A stretch of 64,000 bases of DNA from Ecdyonurus torrentis (GCA_949318235.1 OX439132.1:11329624-11393623); one strand, 5' to 3'; numbered from the stretch's first letter, positions 14,382 through 29,614 are shown. Made by a program: numbers and translations. The notes: a model not told the origin generated them from the sequence alone.

Positions 14382-14443
<62 letters not shown>
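14382..14443. repeat. (AT)n microsatellite
   Basis: About 62 bp of alternating AT; it generates an artefactual Ile-Tyr repeat frame. Confidence 0.95.
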
Positions 14444-14446
<3 letters not shown>

Positions 14447-14545
14447 ATATACTGTATATATAAAAGTGGGGTTAAAAATTGTAAGAGTTGAATATACAGA
14501 AAAAAGGCTTCAATAAAAGTTCACTAATTTGAAAGTAGCAAAAAT

Positions 14546-14650
<105 letters not shown>

Positions 14651-16076
14651 CCTTTATAACGACAGCAATAACAAAAAAAATATTTTCAAAGTAAAAAAAG
14701 TCTTAATTTGATACAATTACACCCTAGGCAATATTAAACTATCAAATAAAAATATTTATCTCACTCATAGCTAATAATTTTCTGTTTAATACACATACGA
14801 ATAGCATATGTATGTGTATCATTTGTATATTGTATTGAATTATATATAATTACAAATGGTTTTCAGGATTGAAAAATTATATATTCTAATCATTAATATA
14901 ATGTATACATATATGTGTGTGTAACTCAATTTATCTACGTTTAGAATACAAAAGTGTTGACACCTCTGTTACCTGTGGACTTACTTGTTGATACATGATG
15001 ACATAATACTGGTCACTTGCACCTGTGTCCATTGTTACACTGTGAGAAAATAAACAATTATACTGCACGGAAAAAACAAGAACATAAATTATGCTGTATA
15101 GTTGTTTCCTTCTTTATTATTATTTTTTGTAGTCTGTACATCATATGAGTGTTATATTTAAACTGCATTGGTGTTATTATAATATTTTTTACAGTTTCGT
15201 AATTAATTTTCCTTAGTTGCAATACTAGTAAAACCATTATTTATTTAATATTTGGAGCAATATATAATTTGAAATAATGAACAAACCTATGTCTGTAAAA
15301 ATAATCTCAGTTGATATCTCAACCGAGATATTATTAAAAATCTTAGTTGATAATCACAAAATGATAACATTTTTGGTAGATAGAGAAGTTATAGTTGAAA
15401 TTAAAATATTTTTATATGTATTATACAGTATAATAAAAAAAACGATATTTTTAATTCTATAGTATGGTATGCTTGAAATATATTTATATGTGTCACCACA
15501 ATTAAAAATAATAATTATAATATAAATACAGAGTAACTTTTATATTATACATACTTGGGATGTCTCATAAATATCTTAGAAGACATGAAGAGTTATACAA
15601 ATATAATTTATTTAATAGCATGCAACTTCTATCATGAACTTCTATCAAATAAAATACTTCTAAATAAGATGAATTTCAAGCCACAGATATTCAATTTAAT
15701 GACTATATACATGAAAAAACAAAAATAAAGAAAACATTTTACTTTTTTTTCCTCGGTTAAATTGATGCTAGGTGGTCGTAGGGAGTTACATAGTGTGTGT
15801 GACTGCACTTTACTAGAGCAAGAAAATAAAATGTTTTACTGAGGATTTAAGTCTATACTGTACATTATTAAAGTCTTAATATAAATGATATTTAATAATT
15901 GAAAATATATATAATACACTCATAGAAATAAAAGGAAAAACAAAAATACAAAAACAAAAAAGGCATAGTTACAAGGTAAGGATGTTCAAATAAAAGAAAA
16001 ATATTCATCTATAGATATTTAAAATGATAGAAGTTTATATTCTTTATTATTATACATTTTTTAGCTTTAAAGTGAC

Positions 16077-16080
<4 letters not shown>

Positions 16081-16109
<29 letters not shown>
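16081..16109. repeat. (AG)n microsatellite
   Basis: 29 bp of AG dinucleotides. Confidence 0.9.
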
Positions 16110-16111
<2 letters not shown>

Positions 16112-16411
16112 CAAAAATTAAAAGTTAAAAAAAAATTATGAAATTTTAAAGAAAATCAAATTATAACCAATACAACCAAACTAATATAAAATTTATCACA
16201 ATTATCGTTTGAAAAATATTTCATTGAAAATATGGTTAAAATTAATTTTTTTGTATAATAACATTATTTCATATAAATAAAAACTAAGTTTAAATAACCT
16301 TAAATAAATGAAATTGATTATTTTTATGTGAATATTAAAAAAAAAATAGGCTACGTATATAGTATTTACTTAACACGTCGCCTGAAGTAATACGTACGTT
16401 TTTAAAAATGA

Positions 16412-16412
<1 letters not shown>

Positions 16413-16443
<31 letters not shown>
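16413..16443. repeat. poly-A tract
   Basis: 31 A residues. Confidence 0.95.
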
Positions 16444-16446
<3 letters not shown>

Positions 16447-17036
16447 TAGCATTTAAAAATGCTTTAAGCAACAACTTTTTTATATTATATAAAAATGAGT
16501 CAATATTTTTATCTTTAGTTAGAAAACATATTTCCTTGCAAATAAATATTTAAAAAATATATTAAATTTGTTTAGCTTACTGAGTTTGCAGTGGAGAGTA
16601 AATAATCAAGTTAACCATGTATAATTTTTTTTATTTTTTATATACTAGATAACATACATCTTGTTTACAATGTAAAATTCATATTAAATTAAAAATAATT
16701 ATAAAAAGTAGACGTAAAAATGAAATGATATCAAAATATATACACACACAAAAAGATATGTAAAAAAAAAAATAACAACAATTAAACTTAATTTTTGCTT
16801 ACTTTTTAAAGATAATACAAATTTTTATATTTAATATCTTCTATTAAATTTTTTATGATTTTAATATAAAATTTTGAGTGTCTATACTTATCAAACACTA
16901 TTGTTTTATGTATTTTTTTATTCCTACTATCCAGATTCTTGTAAAAAATAATTAAGGAAGATATTTTCAAAATTTAAAAGTTGATTCTCTCGTTTTGCTA
17001 TCTTATTTGAATGGATAGAGTAACAACGACTTATGA

Positions 17037-17037
<1 letters not shown>

Positions 17038-17070
<33 letters not shown>
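17038..17070. repeat. poly-A tract
   Basis: 33 A residues. Confidence 0.95.
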
Positions 17071-17072
<2 letters not shown>

Positions 17073-18540
17073 GATATTTACGTATTAGATTTGTCTCATT
17101 CTTTGAAGTATTGCTTTTATATTTCAGATTTTTCAATTATTTTATAATCAGATGATCACAATAACTGATTGTTAGCATTACTTTGGAACAAATTTAATAT
17201 AGTTTTTTATCGTGTTTTCATAAGGAGACGTAATTATTAAAGAATTTTTTACCAAGGAGATGAAAAGTATTTCTACTTATAAGTAAAACTCAAGATATCT
17301 TTATAAACTGTTGCTGTATTGGTGAAATATACAAGAATAACTATTATGAACATTTTACTAGACACGAGAAAGAGTCTAAATTTATTCTATTTGTAAAAAA
17401 GTAAGCTCGTATGACCTTCCTTTTATCTGAGGAATAAAAAGTGTGCACACAAAGTAAGCAAATTCATTTACCAAAGTAGAATATAAAAAGTTACCCTTTT
17501 TTTTTTAGTTCAAAAAACGAGAGTGAGAATAAAAAAATACTTTCGTTCTTTGACAGAAATATATTCCTTTACGAGAAATTTTGCTACTTTATATATTCTG
17601 AAAATGTAATTGGTACACGTACATACGTACCCCTAATAAAGTTGCTATTAAAATATATTGTTCTACTATCACGATCTTTTATTTAAAATTAACATCGTTG
17701 TGAAGTGGTACAATTTTTAAAAATAAAGCAACTTAATTAAAAGGAGAATTATATCGAAGATAAATTTATATGTTAAAATTTGAATCATCAGATTTGTGCA
17801 GCCTGGAAAGATTATTAATTAAGGATTTTTTTTTAAAGTAATAAAACTTTCAAGGTGTATTAACATGACAAATATACATCGTCAATCAATACTTTAATGT
17901 GGAAGAAATAAAATATATTTTCAAAGTAGTAACATGTATAATAAAAATGAGAATAATAAATACATTACGTAATGAAGTTATATTACTTAATTTAATAATA
18001 AATTTTAAAATAAATATAATTTAATACATTCTACTATAAAGTTTTATAATATATAACTTATGGGTATAGATTAAATTATTAACAAAGATTGAAACTTAAG
18101 TCCCGTTAGCAATTTATGTGTATATATGCATGGATAAAGTAAAGTAATGAGAGGTGGTAGAAAGTTGAGATTGGTATGAATAATGTAATCATGATGTGGA
18201 GGGGTATACCTATACTGACTGCCCTGTATCACCATCACATACTGTTCACTAGTATAGATAATTAGTTTTGTACCGTATTACTGATGAGATCATTACTGAT
18301 ACCTAACGTTAACTAACTTTATGTATATCATCATTGCTATAGGAATCTATAAATATAATATGCTTTTTCATAACTTTTATACATATTATACAGTAGCCTA
18401 AAAATTAAATCAAATTATTAATTTTAAATGAAGAATTTCAAAATGAAATTTTATTTAAGGGTTTGATGTACTTTAGAAGACTCATAGCACTAAAATAAAA
18501 TAATAATGATGTTTTTTTTTTGAAATTCAATGGTATAACT

Positions 18541-18880
18541 ATGAGGAAGACCAAAAAAAATTAGAGGGTAATTTTATATAATATTCTAAAAAAGGAGATT
18601 GTCCTGAATCGATTGATATTCATATTTCTAATTTTTGAGTTTATCAAGTATTTTTAATAAATTTTCGAAAATCGGAAAATGACGTCATGGTCGTTAACTT
18701 GTGCCCGTGGGCATGATGTCATTTCGTGCCTTTCAATAATTAATAAAACATACTGAATGAACGCAAAAATTACAAATTCGCATATTATACAGTATATTGA
18801 TTCAGGACGAGGTACTTTTTTAGAATATGAAATTAAATTATCCTACCCCTTTTTTTTTCTTTTTTTTTTAGTTTGCTAAT
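18541..18880. mobile_element. foldback MITE, diverged, related at one end to the 23401 element
   Basis: The left arm contains ATATTCTAAAAAAGGAGATT and GTCCTGAATC. The right arm carries their complements (CATATTCTAAAAAAGTACC, CGTCCTGAATC). The centre is TGACGTCA (18680-18687) and TGATGTCA (18714-18721) around a CCCGTGGGC core. The left terminus ATGAGGAAGACC is the same as that of the 23401-23821 element. The right terminus is replaced by a T-rich tract, so this copy is degraded. Confidence 0.65.
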
Positions 18881-21135
18881 ATTGGGGTGTTTGAATAAAG
18901 TATTATTATAAAAGAAATGTTAATTTAAAATTTAAGCTAAAACACCGCAGTGCCTCATTTTTAGCCTTGATAAATGTGTTACAATGCAATGCAAACAACA
19001 AACAATGGGGCAAGTAAAAGGGAGAATAAATAACAATACCAGAAGCCTATCAAATGCATCTTATACTATATTATAATCCTTTTAAATGCAAGTGATAATA
19101 ACTTTGCAATGCATATTATAGTAAAAACACATGTTTAACATTAAACTTAATCCCATAGGAATTGTATGCGTTTTGTTAAGTTAAGTGTGAGGGGGTTCTT
19201 TTTTTTTTTTTTTTTTAACATTCTCTCTATGGTATTAGTTTAATCAAAATCAGAGAAAATTATCTACCTACGAAATTTTTGGTGTGTGTTAGGTAGCTTT
19301 TTAGTCTGTAAGCGGACAGTCAACCCCTCCTCTCTCCTCTCTCTCTCTCTCTCTCTTGTGGTGTAAGTTTAATCAAGCAGGGAGCAACAAAGAGGCAGTA
19401 AATAAAGCCAGGAGCAAGCCTTGGCTACTTGCTTCCAAAACACATACACACACACATGGAATGAGGAAGGGGGAAACAACTGAGTCTACTAGCTAAATCA
19501 CCTGCTCCTGCAAGGAAAATAAAATAAAACACACTTACACCTTTACGTTTATAAACCAAATTTCCTTCATTAACCATATACTAACCAACACTTTATTTTG
19601 TGTGTACTGCATTGGTCAGTTTTATTTATATGAAGAAAAAAATACAATTTCTCAAAAAGAAAAAAACAACTATGAAATGTGCAGTAATTACAATTTACTT
19701 ATTAAAGTAGAGTAATTTGAAGAATGGCTCACATTATTTTAGTAATTTAAATTTATTTCGTATGTTAGAATTTTATTACGGTTTCTATTTTATGTATACA
19801 GTTTATACTTACCCACAGAGTATATTATACATATTAAAACATTTACAATCACTGCAGCCAAACACAATTTATTATTATATTTAATATAATATCAGCTTAC
19901 ATTATAATAGTATTATTGATAAAAAAAAAAAAAAGGGAATTTCTACAAGTTTACCCCTTCTATCTTATCACATTAGGCCCGTAATAATTTGCAAAAGTAA
20001 ATATCTACGGAAGTCAATCATCACAGAATCACCTTAATATACACTCTGGCCAAAACAAGGTCGTTTCCGTCAAAAGCTGTATCCGTGGTGCTAAACCAAT
20101 CAGAGAGCGTGTTATAAACCAATCACAGTTAACTTTACATAGTTAATTACACTGTATCCGCTCGAACTAGTTTTGCGAGAGGTGTATAAGAAGATTGACA
20201 TTTTTGTACGTTCCTTTTAATGTCCTAAATTAACCTATTATCAGTTAAATTTGGGCAAAAACGTTATTCATATTTAAAATTAATTGAATCCCAATTGTAC
20301 TAGGCTTTTAAGAAATTGTCATAATTTTGACTGCTACAAATTAACTTCAAAATCAGAAATACTATGAGATAATAATTAGTCTCACTTTTAATATTTTTCT
20401 ATATTTTTATGACTTTCTTCAAAGTTTTTACGGTAAATATAATTTTGAATTACATTTTATTTTTAGGATATCCGTTTGAAAAACTTATATTTCTGATGTT
20501 ATTTTTAATGTTTATTTTTAATGATTTTCTTAAATCTTCTACACTTTTTTTTTATTTACAAACAGGTAGATTATAAAATCATTAAATTTTATTTGCTGTA
20601 ATAAAAATTTTGTGCAAAATAACAAATTATAATAAAATTTTCTTTATAAAATTTAATTTTGCGTAAAATTTGGTTACTTGTAAAAAAAAAAAAATAATAA
20701 AAATAAAATTAAGTTTTATGTGTTTCTTGACTTGGAATTGGCTTTGGTATGTGAAAATGTAAGAAATATCTTTTGAGATTAGATAGAACATTATAGAACG
20801 ACATTTCAGTGCTATTAATATTGTAAAGAGAGTGAGTAAGCTTAAGAAAAAAAAAAAAAAAAAGATTGCGTCTTATATTTAAAATGTATATTATGGAAAT
20901 CAATCTGAATAAATGTAAAATCAAATTCTTTAATTTGACATTTCTTAAGATTAGTTTTAAGCCATTTAATCTATTCTCAATATTTTACATTTTATTGTTG
21001 GTATATAATATATATATGTGTTATTTATTTTATATAGAATGTTTCTCAGGGATTCAATATAGTAATATCATTGTGTAAGTGTTGCTAGTATTAACATTTA
21101 ACTTAATATGGACATTATTAATTCACATATAATAC
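18881..21135. other. noncoding DNA with a mixed-composition patch
   Basis: No gene recognised. The segment 19250-19510 is less AT-biased, with (TC)n at 19336-19356 and short CA repeats; it could be regulatory but carries no motif I can defend. Near 20090-20130 two AAACCAATCA (CCAAT-box-like) words lie about 25 bp apart. At 20040 the word TACACTCTGGCCAAAA resembles one end of the 2598 mariner MITE without a matching second end. Confidence 0.5.
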
Positions 21136-22558
21136 TTAAAGGAATAGGCCAGAGAAAAACATAAGTATTTATATCACAAAACACTAGCTGGGATTTACAT
21201 AAATAACATTAGTTTATCTCAAAACCTAACAGTAGCCCCGTAGCAGTGATCAGAAAATTCAATTTATGCAACCCGCACAACATTTCATACTAGTTTTTGC
21301 ATGTTTCTTACGTCATAAACATGAATTTTTACGCAAGTTGCATTCTTTACAGTTATTTCACGACGCTCTCTCGTGGGGCTACATTAACATTCTGGTAAAA
21401 ATTGTCATCAGTTTTGAATATCCCATTTCGTGTTTATTCATTAAAGAGCACACATGTTGTTTTATGTGGTCTATGGTTTTAAGTTCACAAAAATATAGTC
21501 GGAATACTATTTAAAAATGTAAAAAATATTAATCACTAAATGTTTTAAATGAATTAGAGGCAAAAGAGGCACAGAAGAGGCAAAACATTTGTGGACTCCA
21601 GCTTTAAAAACATTGTAACGTAAACATGCATTAAAAATGTAAAAACATATTCTGACATTTTCTGAAACTTATTAAACGTATGAAAACTCATATACAAAAT
21701 TTTATATATTTTAGATTATTTTTGAGAAAATTAAATAGTTGCATATTTTTAGTACGTTGCGTCATAGTATATCACACCATTGCTATTGCTAATAAAAAGT
21801 AACTTACAAAACAAAACTAATGCACTGCGTTTATAGTCAACATACCAATAATTCAGAGTATGTTTTAATTTTTCATTCATATTTTCTCTAAATCAACATT
21901 TCGAGATCAATTTTTTAAGTTGGAGTCCACAGACTTTTTGTCTCCACTGTTGTAAAGGCAGATAAAAAAACATCTAAACAAAAGAAATCTTAAAATATTT
22001 TTTGGGGGTCACCATACAAAATTTTGAATTACAAATTTTTGAAATTTTACTGCCACAAAGTGTCACGTTAATTTTAATAACACATTGCATCTGCTACTCA
22101 AAATACCTTTAATTTATATCTTAGGTAGTTTTTAATATTGACGTTCAAATAGCATTAAAAAGTATAGAGTGTTAGCCTTTGAATTGAAGGAATTATAAAA
22201 CCGTCCACATGCATTAAAGCCATAGACCACATAAAACTACATGTGCTTTTTAATGAATAAACACGAAATGGGATCTTCAAAACTGATGATAATTTTTACC
22301 AGAATGTTAATGTAGCCCCACGAGAGAACGTGAAAATACTGTAAAGTATGTAATATACATGACTATTTATGCTTATGACGTCAGAAACATGCAAAAATTA
22401 GTATGAAAACTTTTCGCGGGTTGCATAAATCGAATATTCTGATCAATGCTATGGTGCTACTTTTGGGTTTTGATACAAACTAATGTTATTTATGTAAATC
22501 CCATAAATTGTTTTGTGATATAAATGCTTATATGTATTTCTCTAGTCTATTCCTTTAA
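21136..22558. mobile_element. composite foldback element: two inverted TTAA-bounded units around a core
   Basis: The left unit (21136-21482) and right unit (22214-22558) are inverted copies of one sequence. Shared words include CATAGACCACATAAAAC, AAACACGAAATGGGAT, TTACCAGAATGTTAATGTAG and CGGGTTGCATAAAT in one orientation or the other. Each unit has TTAA at both its outer and its inner end. The 731-bp core (21483-22213) has its own inverted pair, GTGGACTCCA and TGGAGTCCAC. No transposase frame is visible; short frames inside are not protein-like. A third, solo unit is at 27124-27439. Confidence 0.8.
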
Positions 22559-23117
22559 TGTCTTACATGGAAATATCACAATTATTTCAATTTATACTGC
22601 CTTCTACTTCAATTTCCCGTCACAATTTTACTATTATTATTTTTAATTAACAATATTTAATTTTGACTTATAAATTCTAACATTAATTAATAACTGTTAA
22701 ATTTTACATAGTAAAATACTTTAACCATATTAAAATAAAATAGAACAACAAAAATTAAAAATTTGTTTATAAACTTTATATTATTAAGTTTAATTTAAAT
22801 TTTATAATAGATGATGAAGTTGATTCATGTTGTGTATTTTACTTTAAAGTCAACAATAATGTTACATTATATTATACAATATTATATATAGTATCATATT
22901 ATATTGATTAATAATATGATTAAATATTTAAAATATAAATTTACCAAAACCAGCTGATGAAATCAAAAGTTAATTATCATCAAATCAAATAATTACATTA
23001 TTATATATTGTAATTGAAATTAATTGATATTTAGTAATAAATAAAATTATTTTGATTAATTATGATACTATACAAGTATTGTTCAATTAATAATTATATA
23101 ATACCCTCACGTTTTCC

Positions 23118-23123
<6 letters not shown>

Positions 23124-23157
<34 letters not shown>
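23124..23157. repeat. (TC)n microsatellite
   Basis: About 34 bp of TC dinucleotides. Confidence 0.95.
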
Positions 23158-23160
<3 letters not shown>

Positions 23161-23400
23161 TTCAAAACATCAATGAAAGTAACTTATGTATGCTGGCTTA
23201 TTGTTCTGAAGAACTATCTAAACTTATCTAGATATTTTTAAAAGAAAGCAGTCTCTTACGTGAACTTTAGTTGCATGCTATGAAAGTCAAATCAAAACAC
23301 TTAAGAGGCCATTTAAAAATATATTATCTCATATGATAACAATTTCAAAAGCTTTAAATAAAACTCTTGCGTTTTATTTAAATACATATTTTAATTTACC

Positions 23401-23821
23401 TAATGAGGAAGACTAATGATTTTTGGGACGGTATTTGAGCACATTTTTTAGAAAGAATATAACTAGTAGATTCTATTGAAGTCGATATTTACTTTTATTA
23501 TACGTAATTCCATTTCAGTAATTAATTCATGACTAAAAAACGACGACCACGCCCTCAAAAAGCCTGTGACGTCATTTTCCGTTACTTGTTTGTTTGAATT
23601 TGCAGCGGAGTTCTATCGTCTTCTGCAAATTCAAACAATCGAGTAACGGAATATGACGTCACAGGGATTTTTGGGGGCGTGGTCGTCGTTTTTTATTCAT
23701 AAATTAATTACTGAAATGTAATTAATAAAGGTAAATATTGACTTCAATAGAATCTACTAGTTATATTCTTTCTAAAAATGTGCTCAAAAACTGTCCCAAA
23801 AATCATTAGTCTTCCTCATTA
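23401..23821. mobile_element. near-perfect foldback MITE
   Basis: A 421-bp palindrome with arms of about 200 bp that match almost throughout. The ends are ATGAGGAAGACTAATGAT and its complement, flanked by TA on both sides. Each arm contains TGACGTCA (23567-23574 and 23654-23661) beside an inner stem (TTTGAATTTGCAG/CTGCAAATTCAAA). The loop is only about 17 bases (23605-23621). Few mismatches between the arms suggest a young insertion or arm-to-arm homogenisation. A transcript would form a long hairpin. Confidence 0.85.
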
Positions 23822-25702
<1,881 letters not shown>

Positions 25703-25992
25703 TTAAGAGTCCGGTGCACTGTTGTCCCTTAATAGACAGCCAACTTTTCGTACACCCATTTTACTCGATGTAGTTCGTATTTTACGCCATGAAAAATAGT
25801 TTCTAAAGCTTTATTTTTGGAACATTAATTGGTTTCTACAATGTTTGCGTCTTGGGGGTGTGAATTTTTTTCTATCGCAAAATAATAATAATAATAAAAA
25901 AAAAACTGCACCCTCTAAGAACTTCAGTTACGTGAATCACTTTTCTCGTGACTTCGATCACGGTGCTTTTACAGAGTAAACCGGACTCTTAA
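25703..25992. mobile_element. TTAA-ended MITE with 13-bp terminal inverted repeats
   Basis: The ends are TTAAGAGTCCGGT and its exact complement ACCGGACTCTTAA. The interior (290 bp total) is more GC-rich than the flanks and noncoding. TTAA at both ends fits piggyBac-like insertion. Unlike the other elements here, its arms pair only at the termini. Confidence 0.7.
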
Positions 25993-27123
25993 TGTGGACA
26001 AAAAAAAGTACTCTCGATTTATAATTGGGTCCTTTTTTCAATGCCTGGATTTATAAAAATATTGCCGATTCTAATTTCTAATGCTGTTCACTCATTTTTC
26101 AAATTTCTGTACAATTGTCAAGTGCTTACTCATACATTAACATAACTATTTTCCAGTGTATATTAATACTTTTTTTTTTATCCGTGTAGTAATTATTTTG
26201 ATTACGTCATCAGTAAAAAATAACAAAAGCATAATATATTTTACCTCCCCCCTCTCTATATTTTTCTCTCATATAATATAAGCTTATCATTTGCATATGT
26301 CCAGTAAAAAAATTGACCAAGCGTGATAAATATTTTTTTCAACAATACCTTGAATACAATGGTGAATTGATTTCATTGTTATAGCAGATTATTAGAGACT
26401 GGTTACCATTTTATTATATTGTTCAATTTGCAATCAACACTGATTGACTAGAAAATACACAGGAAACCTAACTCTCACTCTCACTCTTTTTTTTCCTGCT
26501 GTTAATGCGACACTTTTTATGTCACTAAATGCGTGTTAATTTTATGAATTTATAAAAAATATAAAAAAAGGATATATCAAATAAATTTTACATTGTATAT
26601 TAATGCACACGTATACTAAATCTTTAAATAAAAAAATATATAGTTTTTTTTTTATTATTACTTTCAATGAAAATAATCAGTTAAATTTTTTTTCGTAACT
26701 ACTGTATGTTATTGTTTAACATGCTTGCCATTGACATTTGATTCAATTAATGTAATATTTTTTACCGACTTGGCATTATTAATACGCATTGTTTAACAAA
26801 ATGATTGGAATACATTTTTAATGTCCTATTCTAAATGAACAAAACTTTGTAGCTATAATTATTGGAAAATTGGTTCACTTTTATTTTTTTGACAAAAAAC
26901 TGCAAGTCATACAAATTCAAATTTATTTAAATTCAAAAGAATACTCTCTTTATAATAATAATTTGTTATTTTATATTACTTTCACTTACTATTGTCAATA
27001 AATAATAACAACAAAACACTTTATCAAATAACATAATTATATTATATATCATTGCAAAAAATGACTGGTACAATATGAAATTTGCAATATTTTGATTATT
27101 AATATTTAGGAATATGAATATAG
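25993..27123. other. AT-rich noncoding DNA
   Basis: No gene, RNA or clear repeat recognised on either strand. Confidence 0.6.
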
Positions 27124-27439
27124 TTAAAGCCATAGACCACTTTACAGAATATGTACTTTTTTAAATGATTCAACACAAAATGGGATCTCCAAAACTGATG
27201 ACAAATTTTACCAGAATGTAAAGGTGGTCCCACATGATATTGTGAAAATATTTGCGTGACAGTTCCGGTTTCTGACATCAGAACCAGGTATATGTTGTTA
27301 GGGTTGCATAAATTGAAATTTTCTGATCACTGCTACTACGCTACAGATAGGTTTTGAGACAAACTAATATTATTTAAGCAAGTCTAATCAAGCGTTTTGT
27401 GATATAGTTGTTAAGTGTTCTTCTCTTACATTCCTTTAA
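27124..27439. mobile_element. solo unit of the composite TTAA element, next to the exon
   Basis: It begins TTAAAGCCATAGACCAC and ends ACATTCCTTTAA, matching the right unit at 22214-22558 along its length and in the same orientation, including AAATGGGATCT, AAACTGATGA and TTACCAGAATGT. TTAA at both ends shows that the unit can exist alone. It lies 64 bp before the splice acceptor of the coding exon. Confidence 0.8.
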
Positions 27440-27487
27440 AATTCAGTACATTTGTTATATAAAGATATTATTATAAATTTACACTGT

Positions 27488-27699
<212 letters not shown>

Positions 27700-28273
27700 T
27701 AAATTTTTATTTTATTATATTTATTACGTATATATTATTTACTTACAGGTAGCTTCAAATAACAATGAGACAATGACTTTGGTGAACTATTTTTAAGCAA
27801 TTTTGCCAATGTAAGATTTAGGTGTAGAATTAAAACAAACAAACAAATAAACATAAAATAGAGTACAAACAATAAGAATTATAAGATTTAAAAGTACATA
27901 AAATATTATATATTATATATATACACACACACATAAAAGCTCAGCCCTCTTATTAAGCCTATTTTAATAAGATTGCTGAAAATCAATACGTATTACTTAT
28001 GGTAGTTACCCAAAACTGATTTGACTAATTTTAAAGATCAATAATTATAATTGAATAGATTCATATATATGTTTCTGTCAAACTGATCTTCTCAGAAAAG
28101 TAGTTTACGAACATTTTTACATAAAATCTAAAGAATGTTTCTTAAGAATGAATTTGAAAATAAACAATTTTGGATCTTTAAATTTGTATTTATTATTGTT
28201 TTACGGATGAGAAGGAAAAGAATTCTTGTTTAAAACAATAAATAGTTTTCTTGTGGTTTTTGGCTCAATTTCA

Positions 28274-28275
<2 letters not shown>

Positions 28276-28318
<43 letters not shown>
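28276..28318. repeat. poly-T tract (43 bases)
   Basis: Uninterrupted T run on the sense strand of the intron. Confidence 0.95.
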
Positions 28319-28319
<1 letters not shown>

Positions 28320-29434
28320 TCATGCGACATACAACATAAAATGAAACCTTACCATTTCACGTGTGTCTTTGATTTTCATGTATTTTTAGTAAAGAATATC
28401 ATTGTTGTTCGTAGAGTATGAAAAACAAAAAAATAAAAAATAAAAGGCTAAAAATTTATCATTTTCATTTGATGCTAGTGTTTATACTGTCAACAATTAG
28501 TATTAAAACAATCATGAGAAACATACAAGTGTTAACATTATAAATATTACAACTCGAACCAATCCTTTTTAAAAAATTAAATTGCGATGAAAATACATAC
28601 TATTTAATATATCAAGAAATAAAATTTTAAAAACTTATACCCTTAATATGGTGCCCGATAATTGAATAATAAAAATCAAATAACAAATTTAGTAAACAAT
28701 TACAATAATTTAAACACATCTTCGACGTTTTTAATTGTCAGTGTAGTTATTCCCTTAAAAGATTGCTAATTTTCAATTTTGCTGTGAAAAGTTACAACAT
28801 ATAGTTAAATATTTGAATGTAACTTTACGATACATTTAATACTTAAATCAATCGGTTACAAATTCTTATCATAATAAAATCTAATTTTTAAACAATATCA
28901 ACTTGTTAACAATACATTTAGATACGCATCATTTTATTATATAGAATAAATATTTAGATCTACTATCGATATTAAATATACATTTTTAAAAATATCAACC
29001 TGAAAACCTAAACGTAAACTTACAAAATGATAATATTTACATTATATAGTGAAAAAAAAAGTCATTTCAACATAAATATAATGGGTAAAATACTTTTCTC
29101 TCCCTTCATTTTACTTATTGAAAGAAAAAAGTGTATATCAAAAGTAGATAGAATCATTATAATATATATTTTATAATAATTTATAACATTAATTTGTTGA
29201 ATGTCATTTAATGTTATAAAATTGAAAATGAGATAAAAATCCATTTATTTGTTGACATAATCAATAATATTGAAAGAATCTATCAATTTGAAGTTGCACG
29301 CACATAAATAAATATATACGCTTTCATATCGAAGTTTAACATCAAATTGAAAAGTTTATTCAGATGATACCTGACATAATACGTCACTTTTTATATACAA
29401 AATTATTATTTTTATTTGGTAAATAAATATAGAA

Positions 29435-29456
29435 CTCTCTCTCTCTCTCTCTCTCT
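29435..29456. repeat. (CT)n microsatellite
   Basis: 22 bp of CT dinucleotides. Confidence 0.9.
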
Positions 29457-29614
29457 ACTTTAATATTTATTTTTGTATCAAAAAAAAATATTATTGTTTA
29501 TTTACTTTATTGATGTGATAACAATAACGAAAATTTTCTTGCCCAAATATTGTAAGATAACTTTAAAAGAAAGTTTATTTTGATTAGTTTTCTTTTTTTT
29601 TTTAAAGTACAGCA

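Noticed and set aside
21266..21514. 82-codon open frame inside the left unit of the composite element
   Set aside because: The frame lies in the inverted-repeat arm, is not conserved in the sister units and shows no transposase motif.
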